Shown in pieces: positions 45,095 to 54,236 of a DNA stretch of 64,000 bases. The notes below the pieces were generated by a model that saw only the letters and a list, made by a program, of their open reading frames with translations, was not told the DNA's origin and made no database searches. Source of the DNA: Nitrobacter hamburgensis X14. GTDB lineage: Bacteria; Pseudomonadota; Alphaproteobacteria; Rhizobiales; Xanthobacteraceae. Made by a program: the position numbers and the translations under genes. The stretch's first letter is position 1. Each line of letters begins with the position of its first letter. The stretch spans positions 57,409-121,408 of the forward strand of contig NC_007961.1 in assembly GCF_000013885.1 (NCBI RefSeq). Direction: 5' to 3'.

Positions 45095-45418
45095 ATGGCA
45101 GACTACCACTCACCGACCGTCGTGCAGCCGAATATTCCCGCCGCGGACATCACGCCGCTGGAGCGGCTGATCCTCGGTCTCGCCTTCGATGCGGAGGATG
45201 AGGAGGACGGTGTCTATTTTCATATTTGGTGCGGACCGAGCGACATCGTCACTTTGTCGGTTGACGATCTACGTGCCGCTTGCGACGCGTCGCGCGACCA
45301 CGGCGAAAGCAGCATCGGCAAACATGTCAGTGCGTTGCTCGCGCGATCTGACGCAGAAGCGGGCGACGACCCGCCGGACGACATCGACGTCGACCTCACG
45401 GAAGGCGACTGCGGTTGA
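45095..45418 (+). CDS. Acidic hypothetical protein of the mobile backbone
   Basis: ATG 45095 has a GGGAGGA site. The 107-residue product (TPLERLILGLAFDAEDEEDG; YFHIWCGPSDIVTLSVDDLR) is acidic and soluble. Next to it is the broken ORF at 45425, which in intact elements probably encodes the following small partner. No catalytic motif seen. Confidence 0.65.
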   Translation: MADYHSPTVVQPNIPAADITPLERLILGLAFDAEDEEDGVYFHIWCGPSDIVTLSVDDLRAACDASRDHGESSIGKHVSALLARSDAEAGDDPPDDIDVDLTEGDCG

Positions 45419-45424
45419 GACCGG

Positions 45425-45653
45425 ATGTTTCAGGACATCGTGCGCCGCTCAGCCACGATCGACGAGATCGTGGTCACGACGTTTTATATCTGCACGAAAA
45501 TGCGGCCGGACGGTTTTTGGCGGCAGCGTGATGCTCATCACCGCCAACGCCATCCGCTGTCGCTCCACTGTCGACGTGCTTGAAGAGTTCTGGAACGAGG
45601 CCGCGAAGGAATCATCCGCTCCCCGAGCTTCTCCCTCCGAAGCGACCTCATAG
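45425..45653 (+). pseudogene. Small conserved backbone protein, frameshifted
   Basis: MFQDIVRRSATIDEIVVTTF then YICTKMRPDGF is cut by one extra T in a run of five near 45514-45518; the next frame continues GGSVMLITANAIRCRSTVDV and LEEFWNEAAKESSAP to the stop at 45653. Together they form one protein of about 75 residues. It may be a real mutation or a homopolymer error. Confidence 0.6.
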
Positions 45654-45813
45654 GTCGCGAGACCACGCGAACTTCGCGATAGCCTGGCCGCACGCCGGGC
45701 TTCGCGTTTCCGCTGCCGGCGAAACCGGCCGCTCCAATCCGACCGATGCGAACGCCGTCGCCTGCCAGCCAGCGGGACGACGGCACGCGCCCTCATCACA
45801 AGGAGAGTTTCCA

Positions 45814-48800
45814 ATGGCGCATGACGACCCTTTCACCCTCGACCTCTTCGGCAACACCGCGGTGTCATCCGGCCTCGGCCTCGGCGTCACCGCCTTCGCT
45901 GGCGACACCTTCGATCCGGACGATGACGACGATCCCGATCCGGCTACTCCGGCCCCCGCGATCCCGGTCGCGGCGGTCGCGCGGTCCGCACCATCCGCGC
46001 GGCGCGAGCGCGGCGCAAACTTCCATCTTGCCGGCGACCGCGCCCTGGCGAAGAGCTGGAAGGACCGCGCCCGCGACAACATCGCCGCCGTTCGCCTCGC
46101 AGCCGCGATCGAGGCCGAGGAGCGTCCGGCGAGTCTTGAAGAGCAGAAACAGTTGATCCGCTTCACCGGCTTCGGCGCATCCGAGCTTGCCAACTTCGTC
46201 TTCCGGCGGCTTGGTGAGGCCGCGTTTCGCAAGGGCTGGGAGGAGATCGGCGAGGACCTAGAGGATGCGGTCGGCGATCTCGACCATGCCTCGCTCGCGC
46301 GCTGCACGCAGTATGCACACTTCACGCCGGAGTTCATCATCCGCGCGATCTGGCGCGGGCTTCAACGGCTTGGCTGGCGCGGCGGCCGCGTGCTCGAGCC
46401 CGGCATCGGCACCGGTCTGTTTCCGGCGCTGATGCCGGAGGGGTTGCGCAAAACCTCGCACGTCACCGGCATCGAGCTCGATCCGGTCACGGCGCGCATC
46501 GCGGGCCTGTTGCAGCCGCGGGCGCGGATCATCCGCGGCGATTTCGCTCGCACAGAGCTGCCTGCGAGTTTCGACCTCGCAATCGGCAATCCGCCGTTTT
46601 CCGATCGCACGGTGCGCTCGGATCGCGCCTATCGCTCACGCGGCCTGCGCCTGCATGATTACTTCATCGCCCGGGCGATCGACCTGCTGAAGCCCGGCGC
46701 GCTCGCCGCCTTCGTCACCAGCTCCGGCACCATGGACAAAGCGGATTCCTCCGCCCGCGAGCACATCGCCAAATCCGCAGACCTGATCGCGGCGATCCGC
46801 CTGCCCGAGGGCAGCTTCCGCGCCAGCGCCGGCACGGACGTCGTCGTCGACCTGCTGTTCTTCCGAAAGCGGAAGATCGCCGAACCCGAAGGCGACCTGT
46901 CCTGGCTCGACATCGAGGAGGTTCGTCCCGCGATAGAGGACGAAGCTGCCATTCGCGTGAACCGATGGCTTGTGCAGCATCCTGACTTCGTGCTCGGCAC
47001 GCACGCGCTCGCCTCTGGACCTTTCGGTGAGATGTACACTTGCCGTCCGCGCCGCGGCGAGAGTCTCGGCGTGGCGCTCGCCGACGCCGTCAACCTTCTT
47101 CCGGAAGCGATCTACGGCGTCGAACCCGATGTGATCGACCCTGATCTGCGGGACGGAGACGACCAGACAGGCGCCGATTTGCCGTCTGAGCGGCATGTGC
47201 GCGAGGGCAGCTATTTCTTCGACAAGGCCCGCGGCTTGATGCAAGTCCTCGATGGCCAGCCCGTCGCCGTGAAAGTACGCAACGGCCGCAGCGCCGATGG
47301 CATCCCGGAGAAGCATGTCCGCATCATCAAAAAGCTGATCCCGATCCGCGATGCCGTGCGCGGGGTGCTGAAGGCCCAGGAACTCGACCGGCCGTGGAAG
47401 GAGGCGCAGGTCAGGTTGCGCATTGCCTGGTCGAACTTCGTCCGCGACTTCGGTCCGATCAACTTCACCACGGTCTCCACGACGGAAGACGAGGAAACGG
47501 GCGAGGTGCGCGAGACGCATCGGCGTCCGAACATCCAGTCCTTCCTCGACGATCCTGATTGCTGGCTGGTCGCCTCGATCGAGGATTATGACCTCGAGAC
47601 CAATACGGCGAAGCCGGGTCCGATCTTCACGAAGCGGGTGATCTCTCCGCCCGCGCCGCCGGTCATCACCAGTGCGGCCGACGCCCTTGCCGTCGTTCTG
47701 AACGAACGCGCGCGCGTCGATGTCGACCATATTGCGGAACTCTTGCATCGTGATGGGCAGGACGTCATCGCTGAGCTCGGCAGCGCCATCTTCCGCGATC
47801 CGGCCGACGGCTCGTGGCAGACGGCCGACGCCTATCTCTCCGGCCATGTCCGCGACAAGCTGAGGGCGGCAGAGGCCGCCGCGGCGCTTGACCCGTCCTA
47901 TCAGCGCAATGTCACCGCGCTTCAGGGCGTGCAGCCTGCCGATCTGCGGCCCTCCGACATCACCGCGCGCCTCGGCGCGCCGTGGATTCCGGCCGCCGAC
48001 ATCGTCGCCTTCGTGCACGAGACGATGGGCGCCGAGATCAAGATCCACCACATGCAGGAACTGGCGTCGTGGACCGTGGAGGCACGCCAGCTCGGATGGA
48101 TGGCCGCCGGAACGTCGGAATGGGGCACCGATCGCCGCCATGCCGGCGAACTCCTGGCCGATGCGCTGAACAGCCGGGTCCCGCAGATCTTCGACACGAT
48201 CAAGGACGTCGACAGTGAGCGGCGTGTGCTCAACGTCGTCGACACCGAGGCGGCGAAAACGAAGCTCTCGAAGATCAAGGATGAATTCCAGCGCTGGATC
48301 TGGTCCGATCCGGATCGCACCGACCGTCTGGCGCGGGTCTACAATGACCGCTTCAACAACATCGCGCCACGAGCCTTCGACGGCTCGCATCTGAAGCTCC
48401 CGGGCGCCTCTGGCGCCTTTTCTCTTTATGGGCACCAGAAGCGCGGCATCTGGCGGATCGTGGCGGCCGGCTCGACCTATCTGGCCCACGCCGTCGGCGC
48501 CGGCAAAACCATGACTTTTGCCGCCGCCATCATGGAGCAGCGCCGGCTCGGCCTGATCGCGAAGGCGATGCTGGTCGTTCCTGGCCATTGCCTGGCGCAG
48601 GCGGCGCGCGAGTTCCTGGCGCTCTATCCCTCGGCTCGCATTCTGGTCGCCGACGACACCAACTTCACGAAGGACAAGCGCCAGCGCTTCCTGTCGCGCG
48701 CCGCGACGGCGACCTGGGACGCGATCATCATCACGCATAGCGCGTTTCGCTTCATCGGCGTCCCGTCGGCGTTTGAGCAGCAGATGATCCAGGACGAACT

Positions 48801-50916
48801 GGAGCTGTATGAGACCTTGCTGACCAAGGTCGAGAGCGACGACCGTGTCTCGCGCAAGCGACTCGAACGGCTGAAAGAGGGCTTGAAGGAGCGGTTGGAG
48901 TCGCTCGCGACCCGCAAGGACGATCTTCTCACCGTCTCCGAGATCGGCGTCGATCAGGTCATCGTCGACGAGGCACAGGAATTCCGGAAGCTCTCCTTCG
49001 CCACCAACATGTCGACGCTGAAGGGTGTCGACCCGAATGGCTCGCAGCGCGCCTGGGACCTCTACGTGAAGTCGCGTTTCATCGAGACAAAGAATCCGGG
49101 CCGGGCGCTCGTGCTCGCCTCCGGCACGCCGATCACCAACACACTCGGCGAGATGTTCTCGGTGCAGCGCTATCTCGGCTACGCCGCACTGTCCGAGCGC
49201 GGCCTGCACGAATTCGATGCATGGGCGTCGACCTTCGGCGACGTCTCGACAGAGCTCGAGCTCCAACCCTCAGGTAAATACAAGCCGGTCACACGCTTCG
49301 CCACCTTCGTCAACGTTCCCGAGCTGATCGCCATGTTCCGCAGCTTCGCGGACGTGGTGACGCCGGAGGATTTGCGGCAATACGTGAAGGTGCCGGCGAT
49401 CTCGACCGGCAAGCGCCAGATCCTCACCGCGAAGCCGACCGCCGCTTTCAAGCGCTATCAGGTCCTGCTCGACGAGCGCATCAAGGCCATTGAGGAGCGC
49501 GACCGGCCGCCGGAGCCGGGCGACGACATCCTGCTCTCCGTCATCACCGATGGTCGCCACGCGGCGATCGACCTGCGACTGGTCGATGCCGACGAAGACA
49601 GCGAGCCGCACAACAAGCTCAACAATCTTATCTCCAATGCAATCCGCATTTGGCAGGAGACTGCCGGCAACGCCTATATCCGTTCCGACGGCAAGCCGTT
49701 TGAGCTCCCCGGCGCCGCGCAGATGATCTTCTCTGATCTCGGTACGATCAGCGTCGAGAAAAGCCGCGGCTTCTCGGCCTATCGCTGGATCAGGGACGAA
49801 CTCGTGCGCATGGGCGTGCCGGCGTCCGAGATCGCCTTCATGCAGGACTACAGGAAGTCCGAGGCAAAGCAGCGTCTGTTCGGCGACGTGCGCGCCGGCA
49901 AGGTGCGGTTCCTGATCGGCTCGTCCGACACGATGGGCACCGGCGTCAACGCGCAGCTTCGCCTGAAGGCGCTGCACCATCTCGATGTCCCTTGGCTGCC
50001 CTCGCAGATCGAGCAGCGCGAAGGCCGCATCGTCCGGCAGGGCAACCAGCACGACGAGGTCGATATCTTTGCTTACGCCACCGAAGGGTCGCTCGACGCG
50101 ACCATGTGGCAGAACAACGAGCGTAAGGCCCGCTTCATTACAGCGGCGCTCTCCGGTGACACGTCGATCCGGCGGCTCGAGGACCTCGGCGAGGGACAGG
50201 CCAACCAGTTCGCCATGGCCAAGGCCATCGCGTCCGGCGATCAGCGCCTGATGCAGAAGGCGGGGTTGGAAGCCGATATCGCGCGGCTCGAACGCCTCCG
50301 CGCCGCCCATGTCGACGACCAGCACGCGATCCGCCGCCAGGTCCGCGATGCCGAGCGCGAGATCGAGCATGCGACGCGGCGTATCGTGGAGATCGGCCAG
50401 GACATCGAACAGCTCTCGCCGACGTACGGCGAGTCCTTTGCGATGAGCGTGAAGGGACAGCGCTATGTCGAGCGCAAGCAGGCCGGCCGCGCCCTCATGC
50501 GCGAGATCCTCACCCTGATCCAGCTTCAGCAGCAAGGCGAAACGACCATCGCTTCCATTGGCGGCTTCGATCTTGAATATTCGGGCGAGCGCTTCGGACG
50601 CGATGGCTATCGCTATTCCACCATGCTGTTGCGAACCGGCGCCGAATACGAGATCGAATTACCGGTCACGGTGACGCCGCTCGGCGCGGTCTCCCGCCTC
50701 GAGCATGCACTTGCCGATTTCGAGGGAGAGCAAGAGCGCTATCGCCAGCGTCTTGCCGATGCCCGCCGGCGGCTTGTCGCTTACCAGTCGCGCGAAGGCG
50801 GCGACTTCGCCTTCGCCGGCGAACTCGCCGGCAAGCGGAGGCAACTCGCCGAGATCGACAAAGCGCTTGCCTCGGACATCGAGGGCGCCGGCGAGGCGAG
50901 GTCGATCGCTGCTTAG
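45814..50916 (+). CDS. Giant DNA methyltransferase-helicase protein (1700 residues)
   Basis: Start ATG 45814 has an AAGGAG site; the open frame extends further upstream without a credible start. An N6-adenine methyltransferase domain lies near residues 150-330 (VLEPGIGTGLFPALMPEG, motif I; LAIGNPPFSDR, NPPF motif). A superfamily 2 helicase/ATPase follows: Walker A AHAVGAGKTMTFAAAI near 895, VIVDEAQEFRKLSFATNMS near 1053, and QREGRIVRQGNQHD near 1401, then a coiled-coil end. Such proteins occur on rhizobial conjugative elements, possibly for protection of transferred DNA or anti-restriction. It is convergent with mqsA by 4 bases. Confidence 0.9.
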   Translation: MAHDDPFTLDLFGNTAVSSGLGLGVTAFAGDTFDPDDDDDPDPATPAPAIPVAAVARSAPSARRERGANFHLAGDRALAKSWKDRARDNIAAVRLAAAIEAEERPASLEEQKQLIRFTGFGASELANFVFRRLGEAAFRKGWEEIGEDLEDAVGDLDHASLARCTQYAHFTPEFIIRAIWRGLQRLGWRGGRVLEPGIGTGLFPALMPEGLRKTSHVTGIELDPVTARIAGLLQPRARIIRGDFARTELPASFDLAIGNPPFSDRTVRSDRAYRSRGLRLHDYFIARAIDLLKPGALAAFVTSSGTMDKADSSAREHIAKSADLIAAIRLPEGSFRASAGTDVVVDLLFFRKRKIAEPEGDLSWLDIEEVRPAIEDEAAIRVNRWLVQHPDFVLGTHALASGPFGEMYTCRPRRGESLGVALADAVNLLPEAIYGVEPDVIDPDLRDGDDQTGADLPSERHVREGSYFFDKARGLMQVLDGQPVAVKVRNGRSADGIPEKHVRIIKKLIPIRDAVRGVLKAQELDRPWKEAQVRLRIAWSNFVRDFGPINFTTVSTTEDEETGEVRETHRRPNIQSFLDDPDCWLVASIEDYDLETNTAKPGPIFTKRVISPPAPPVITSAADALAVVLNERARVDVDHIAELLHRDGQDVIAELGSAIFRDPADGSWQTADAYLSGHVRDKLRAAEAAAALDPSYQRNVTALQGVQPADLRPSDITARLGAPWIPAADIVAFVHETMGAEIKIHHMQELASWTVEARQLGWMAAGTSEWGTDRRHAGELLADALNSRVPQIFDTIKDVDSERRVLNVVDTEAAKTKLSKIKDEFQRWIWSDPDRTDRLARVYNDRFNNIAPRAFDGSHLKLPGASGAFSLYGHQKRGIWRIVAAGSTYLAHAVGAGKTMTFAAAIMEQRRLGLIAKAMLVVPGHCLAQAAREFLALYPSARILVADDTNFTKDKRQRFLSRAATATWDAIIITHSAFRFIGVPSAFEQQMIQDELELYETLLTKVESDDRVSRKRLERLKEGLKERLESLATRKDDLLTVSEIGVDQVIVDEAQEFRKLSFATNMSTLKGVDPNGSQRAWDLYVKSRFIETKNPGRALVLASGTPITNTLGEMFSVQRYLGYAALSERGLHEFDAWASTFGDVSTELELQPSGKYKPVTRFATFVNVPELIAMFRSFADVVTPEDLRQYVKVPAISTGKRQILTAKPTAAFKRYQVLLDERIKAIEERDRPPEPGDDILLSVITDGRHAAIDLRLVDADEDSEPHNKLNNLISNAIRIWQETAGNAYIRSDGKPFELPGAAQMIFSDLGTISVEKSRGFSAYRWIRDELVRMGVPASEIAFMQDYRKSEAKQRLFGDVRAGKVRFLIGSSDTMGTGVNAQLRLKALHHLDVPWLPSQIEQREGRIVRQGNQHDEVDIFAYATEGSLDATMWQNNERKARFITAALSGDTSIRRLEDLGEGQANQFAMAKAIASGDQRLMQKAGLEADIARLERLRAAHVDDQHAIRRQVRDAEREIEHATRRIVEIGQDIEQLSPTYGESFAMSVKGQRYVERKQAGRALMREILTLIQLQQQGETTIASIGGFDLEYSGERFGRDGYRYSTMLLRTGAEYEIELPVTVTPLGAVSRLEHALADFEGEQERYRQRLADARRRLVAYQSREGGDFAFAGELAGKRRQLAEIDKALASDIEGAGEARSIAA

Positions 50917-51347
50917 GCGCTCTCGCGCAAGTCCTCGAGCAGCTCCGGATGCTGGTCGAGGAGCCGCAACAACTGGCTGGTCGGACCGCTTGGCTCGACC
51001 AGGCCCCGCTCGTATTTATCGAAGGCGTTCTCGCCCACCTTGAGCAGACCGCCCGCCTCGCGCTGCGACAGCTTGAGCTTCTCGCGCACTCTTCTGATCG
51101 TGGCGGGAGAGGGAATGCCTTCGATCTCTTCCTTCAAAATCCGAAGCGCCGCATCGGTGATCGCCATGTCGTCACCGACATGGATGCCGTCGTCGCCATT
51201 GTCCGGATAATAACCGGGCAGTTCGACCGTGATGCTCTTACCCTTGTAGGTCACGATTAAGGGACGAACGCCGCGGCGCAGCGTCTCTCCTGTCTCCGGA
51301 GAGACCATTGTGTTGGGCACGTCCATCTTCGATGCCGCCATGGTCAT
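50913..51347 (-). CDS. mqsA: MqsA-like antitoxin without the zinc cysteines
   Basis: A 144-residue protein. The C-terminal helix-turn-helix of MqsA/HigA type is clear (LKLSQREAGGLLKVGENAFD, then KYERGLVEPSGPTSQLLRLL). The N-terminal half (NTMVSPETGETLRRGVRPLI) lines up with the MqsA zinc domain, but the CxxC pairs are absent, so zinc is probably not bound. It should neutralise the MqsR toxin and repress the operon. It starts at the 4-base overlap with mqsR. Confidence 0.82.
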   Translation of the reverse strand: MTMAASKMDVPNTMVSPETGETLRRGVRPLIVTYKGKSITVELPGYYPDNGDDGIHVGDDMAITDAALRILKEEIEGIPSPATIRRVREKLKLSQREAGGLLKVGENAFDKYERGLVEPSGPTSQLLRLLDQHPELLEDLRESA

Positions 51348-51649
51348 TGCTCCTTGAACGACATGACCGTGAACTCGGTCACGACGTCCGCCTGGATCTT
51401 CACGTAGATCGTCACGCCGCGCGCCGGGACGTGGTAGACGTCCTGCCAGACGCGATGATCGGCGAAGGTCGTCATCGACTTGTAGAACATCCGCCGCTCG
51501 ATTCCTGCGATCGTCTGGACCACCCGCGCGCGATCGAAGCCCAAAGCGACGGCGTCGCGCAGCGCGGATGAGGTGATCGCAAGCCTCTCGGCCGACCCGA
51601 GCGCCGTCTTGATCGCTTCAAGATCGTACGTCGGACGCCTCTTCTCCAT
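51344..51649 (-). CDS. mqsR: MqsR-family toxin (ribonuclease)
   Basis: A 101-residue RelE-fold protein: MEKRRPTYDLEAIKTAL, then RRMFYKSMTTFADHRVWQDV and YVKIQADVVTEFTVMSFKEQ, a close match to MqsR (FYKSMTTxxDxxxWQDVY). It would cut mRNA at GC-rich sites. ATG 51649 fits the family start; ATG 51664 is in frame. The pair mqsR-mqsA shares ATGA. Confidence 0.85.
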   Translation of the reverse strand: MEKRRPTYDLEAIKTALGSAERLAITSSALRDAVALGFDRARVVQTIAGIERRMFYKSMTTFADHRVWQDVYHVPARGVTIYVKIQADVVTEFTVMSFKEQ

Positions 51650-51994
51650 ACCATATGCCACCATAATGGGGGCAAATCAAGCAAAGGCGGGGTCGGATCG
51701 ACCTTTGACGCCCCACGGATGTGCAGGGGGAGGAAAGAAGAGAGGGGGAAAAGGAGGGGCGGAAAGGCCCGCTCGCAGATCGGGCGGCCCGGTGACGCTG
51801 ACGTTCAACCGCGGCCTGCCGCGATCCCGGCCCGTCGTCCTGCGCAGGGCTTTGGCCCTGCTGGTCCTGCCGGGCAGGGATGCTCGGCCGCAGTTGCACC
51901 GGCCCGTCCGCTCTGCGGGTCGGGGGATGTCTTCGGAAAGAAGACGCGAAAGGGCCGGTCGCGCCGGTCCGCAACCTCCAAAAGGAGCATTCCC
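51650..51994. other. Intergenic region between divergent mqsR and the ParB-like gene
   Basis: About 345 bases with a purine-rich plus strand near 51725-51770 (long runs of A and G). It should hold the promoters of both transcription units. No gene recognised and no clear operator. Confidence 0.4.
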
Positions 51995-53668
51995 ATGCAT
52001 CTCATCAAGGTCGATCCGCGCGGGCTGAAGGAAAATCCCGACCGCCTGCGACAGACGAAGTCCGCGCCGCAGGCCGACGCGCTGCTGCTGGCGACGATCA
52101 AGGCCGTCGGTATCGTGCAGCCGCCCGTCATCACGTCGGAATCCGGCGGCGGCAACGGCTACATCATCAATTCCGGGCATCGCCGCGTGAAGCAGGCGAT
52201 CGCGGCGGGCCTCAAGGAAATCGACGTGCTCGTCGACGAGACGGCGGACGACAATGGCGCCATGCGCTCGATGATCGAGAACATTGCCCGTGAGGCGATG
52301 AATCCGGTCGACCAGTGGCGTGCGATTGAGCGTCTCGTCGCGCTCGGCTGGACCGAGGAGGCGATCGGCGTCGCGCTTGCGCTGCCCGTGCGCCAGATCA
52401 GGAAGCTGCGCCTGCTTGCGAATGTGCTGCCGGTCATGCTCGACCACATGGCCAAGGGCGACATGCCGAACGAACAGCAGCTTCGCACCATCGCCGCCGC
52501 CTCGCCTGACGAGCAGAAGGAGGTTTGGAAGAAGCACAAGCCGTCGAAGGCCGATCCACAGGTCTCGTGGTGGAGCGTTGCCCAGGCGTTGCAGAAGACA
52601 CGCATGTATGCCCGTCACGCCAACTTTGGCGCCGATCTCGCACAGGCCTACGGAATCCAGTGGGTCGAGGATCTGTTCGCGCCGGCCGACGAGGACAGCC
52701 GTTACACGACGGACGTCGAAGCGTTTCTCGGCGCGCAGCACGAGTGGATGGCGAACAACCTGCCGAAGAAGGGCATCGTCGCCGAGACCACCAATTATGG
52801 CGAGGTGAAGCTGCCGCTGAAGGCCGAGCGGGTCTACGGCAAGCCGACCAAGTCGGATTGCACGGCGATGTATCTCGATCGCGAGGGCCGCGTGCACACG
52901 GTGCATTACCGGATGCCCGAAGCGAAGAAGCCGAAGGGCAAGGCCGCGTCCGGCTCGCAGAGCAGCGCAGAGGATGTCGGCGTGATCTCGAAGGCCCGTC
53001 CCGATGTGACGCGCAAGGGTGTCGAGATGATCGGCGATTACCGCACCGACGCGCTACGCGAAGCGCTTGGCCGGGCGCCGATCGAGGACGACACCCTGAT
53101 GGCGCTGCTGATCCTCGCTTTCGCCGGCCAGAACGTGTCCGTCACCACGGGAAGCGGCGGCGTTAGCTATGGCCACAGCCGTCTGGCGAAACACGCGGCC
53201 GTGCTGTTCGACGCCGACGGCACGCTCGACTTCGACAGGGACACGCTGCGCGTTGCGGCGCGCGCCGTGTTGATCGACGTGTTCTCGTGCCGGGAGAATG
53301 CCACCAACAGCGGCGTCGTCGCTCGCGTCGCTGGAGCCACGATCGGCGCGGACGAGTTCCTGCCGAACATGGGCACCGAGGATTTCCTGTCGTGCCTGTC
53401 GCGGCCGGCGCTCGAGGGCTCGTGCAAGAGCACGCCGGTCCTGCCGCGCCAGCGGGTGCAAGATACCCGCGCCGCGCTCGTCGAGCACTTCAAGGACGAA
53501 TGTTTCATCCATCCGGCTGCACTCTTTGCGCCCGATGCGGCGAAGCTCGCCGAATGGCTGGCGTCCAGCACGACGGACGATGCCGATGACGCAGAGGACG
53601 GGCTCGACGGCATCGCCGATGGCTCGTCCGGTGAGGACGCCGAGGCGTTCCGGGAGGCGGCCGAATAA
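51995..53668 (+). CDS. ParB/Spo0J-family DNA-binding protein
   Basis: A 557-residue protein. The ParB nuclease-like N-terminus is clear (MHLIKVDPRGLKENPDRLRQ; GYIINSGHRRVKQAIAAGLK with the GxxRxxA-type motif; MIENIAREAMNPVDQWRAIE), followed by an HTH region (LGWTEEAIGVALALPVRQIR) and a long C-terminal part with a run of acids at the end. No ParA is visible in the window. It may act in plasmid partition or transcription control. ATG 51995 has an AAAGGAG site. Longer in-frame extension upstream is not credible. Confidence 0.87.
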   Translation: MHLIKVDPRGLKENPDRLRQTKSAPQADALLLATIKAVGIVQPPVITSESGGGNGYIINSGHRRVKQAIAAGLKEIDVLVDETADDNGAMRSMIENIAREAMNPVDQWRAIERLVALGWTEEAIGVALALPVRQIRKLRLLANVLPVMLDHMAKGDMPNEQQLRTIAAASPDEQKEVWKKHKPSKADPQVSWWSVAQALQKTRMYARHANFGADLAQAYGIQWVEDLFAPADEDSRYTTDVEAFLGAQHEWMANNLPKKGIVAETTNYGEVKLPLKAERVYGKPTKSDCTAMYLDREGRVHTVHYRMPEAKKPKGKAASGSQSSAEDVGVISKARPDVTRKGVEMIGDYRTDALREALGRAPIEDDTLMALLILAFAGQNVSVTTGSGGVSYGHSRLAKHAAVLFDADGTLDFDRDTLRVAARAVLIDVFSCRENATNSGVVARVAGATIGADEFLPNMGTEDFLSCLSRPALEGSCKSTPVLPRQRVQDTRAALVEHFKDECFIHPAALFAPDAAKLAEWLASSTTDDADDAEDGLDGIADGSSGEDAEAFREAAE

Positions 53669-53697
53669 CCACGCGCTTTTTTCTTCCGAACGATCTG

Positions 53698-53730
53698 CCG
53701 CCGCCGGTCTCGTCGGCGGCGGTTCTGTTT
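53698..53730 (+). terminator. Hairpin after the ParB-like gene
   Basis: The 9-bp stem CCGCCGCCG/CGGCGGCGG with a 7-base loop is followed by TTCTGTTT. It lies between the ParB-like gene and the next plus-strand gene. Confidence 0.7.
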
Positions 53731-53759
53731 CCACACCTTGAACCAACACGGAGGACACG

Positions 53760-54236
53760 ATGTCCGCGCACACCATCTTCGATAACGCTCCCATCGGCTC
53801 GACCATCGCCTGGTCTGATCGGAGCCCGCAGCCACCGGCTCGCTTCAAGAAGAAGATCGCCGCCTGGCAGACCAACAACAGCAGCGGCCGCCTCATCCGC
53901 AAGCAGGGCGACCGAGCCGTCGGCAATGTCTCGCTCTCGGCGTCATTCACGCTGCATGAAGCGGATTACGGCGCCGGCGGCGTCATCGCGATCCGTGTCC
54001 ATCGGACCTTCTCGCTGGATTCGACGCTGCACTTCACCATCCTCGAACGTCCGGTGATCGGATCCATCCGCGTCTTCAACCAGGCGGGAGACGGCGCGGA
54101 GCTCGTCTATCTCGTCTCGAACCATGCCGACGCGCAGGAGTGGCTGACGCGCCACGGCTATCCAAGCGCCGTCCTGGAGGAAGTGACGGCCGATGAAGTC
54201 GGGGCCGATATTGTCGAGGGGAGGACCGCGGCATGA
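53760..54236 (+). CDS. Hypothetical protein of the mobile backbone
   Basis: A 158-residue soluble protein beginning MSAHTIFDNAPIGSTIAWSD, beta-rich in the middle (LSASFTLHEADYGAGGVIAI). It has a GGAGG-like site (GGAGGACACG). It shares ATGA with the DUF7007 gene. No domain recognised. Confidence 0.68.
   Translation: MSAHTIFDNAPIGSTIAWSDRSPQPPARFKKKIAAWQTNNSSGRLIRKQGDRAVGNVSLSASFTLHEADYGAGGVIAIRVHRTFSLDSTLHFTILERPVIGSIRVFNQAGDGAELVYLVSNHADAQEWLTRHGYPSAVLEEVTADEVGADIVEGRTAA

Noticed and set aside
46636..49266. An 876-codon open frame on the minus strand opposite the methyltransferase-helicase gene
   Set aside because: It is a shadow of strong GC3 codon use in the plus-strand gene; it has no family motif and its sequence is low-complexity His/Arg/Asp-rich.
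51677..52906. A 409-codon minus-strand frame opposite the start of the ParB-like gene
   Set aside because: Antisense shadow; the ParB motifs on the plus strand are unambiguous.
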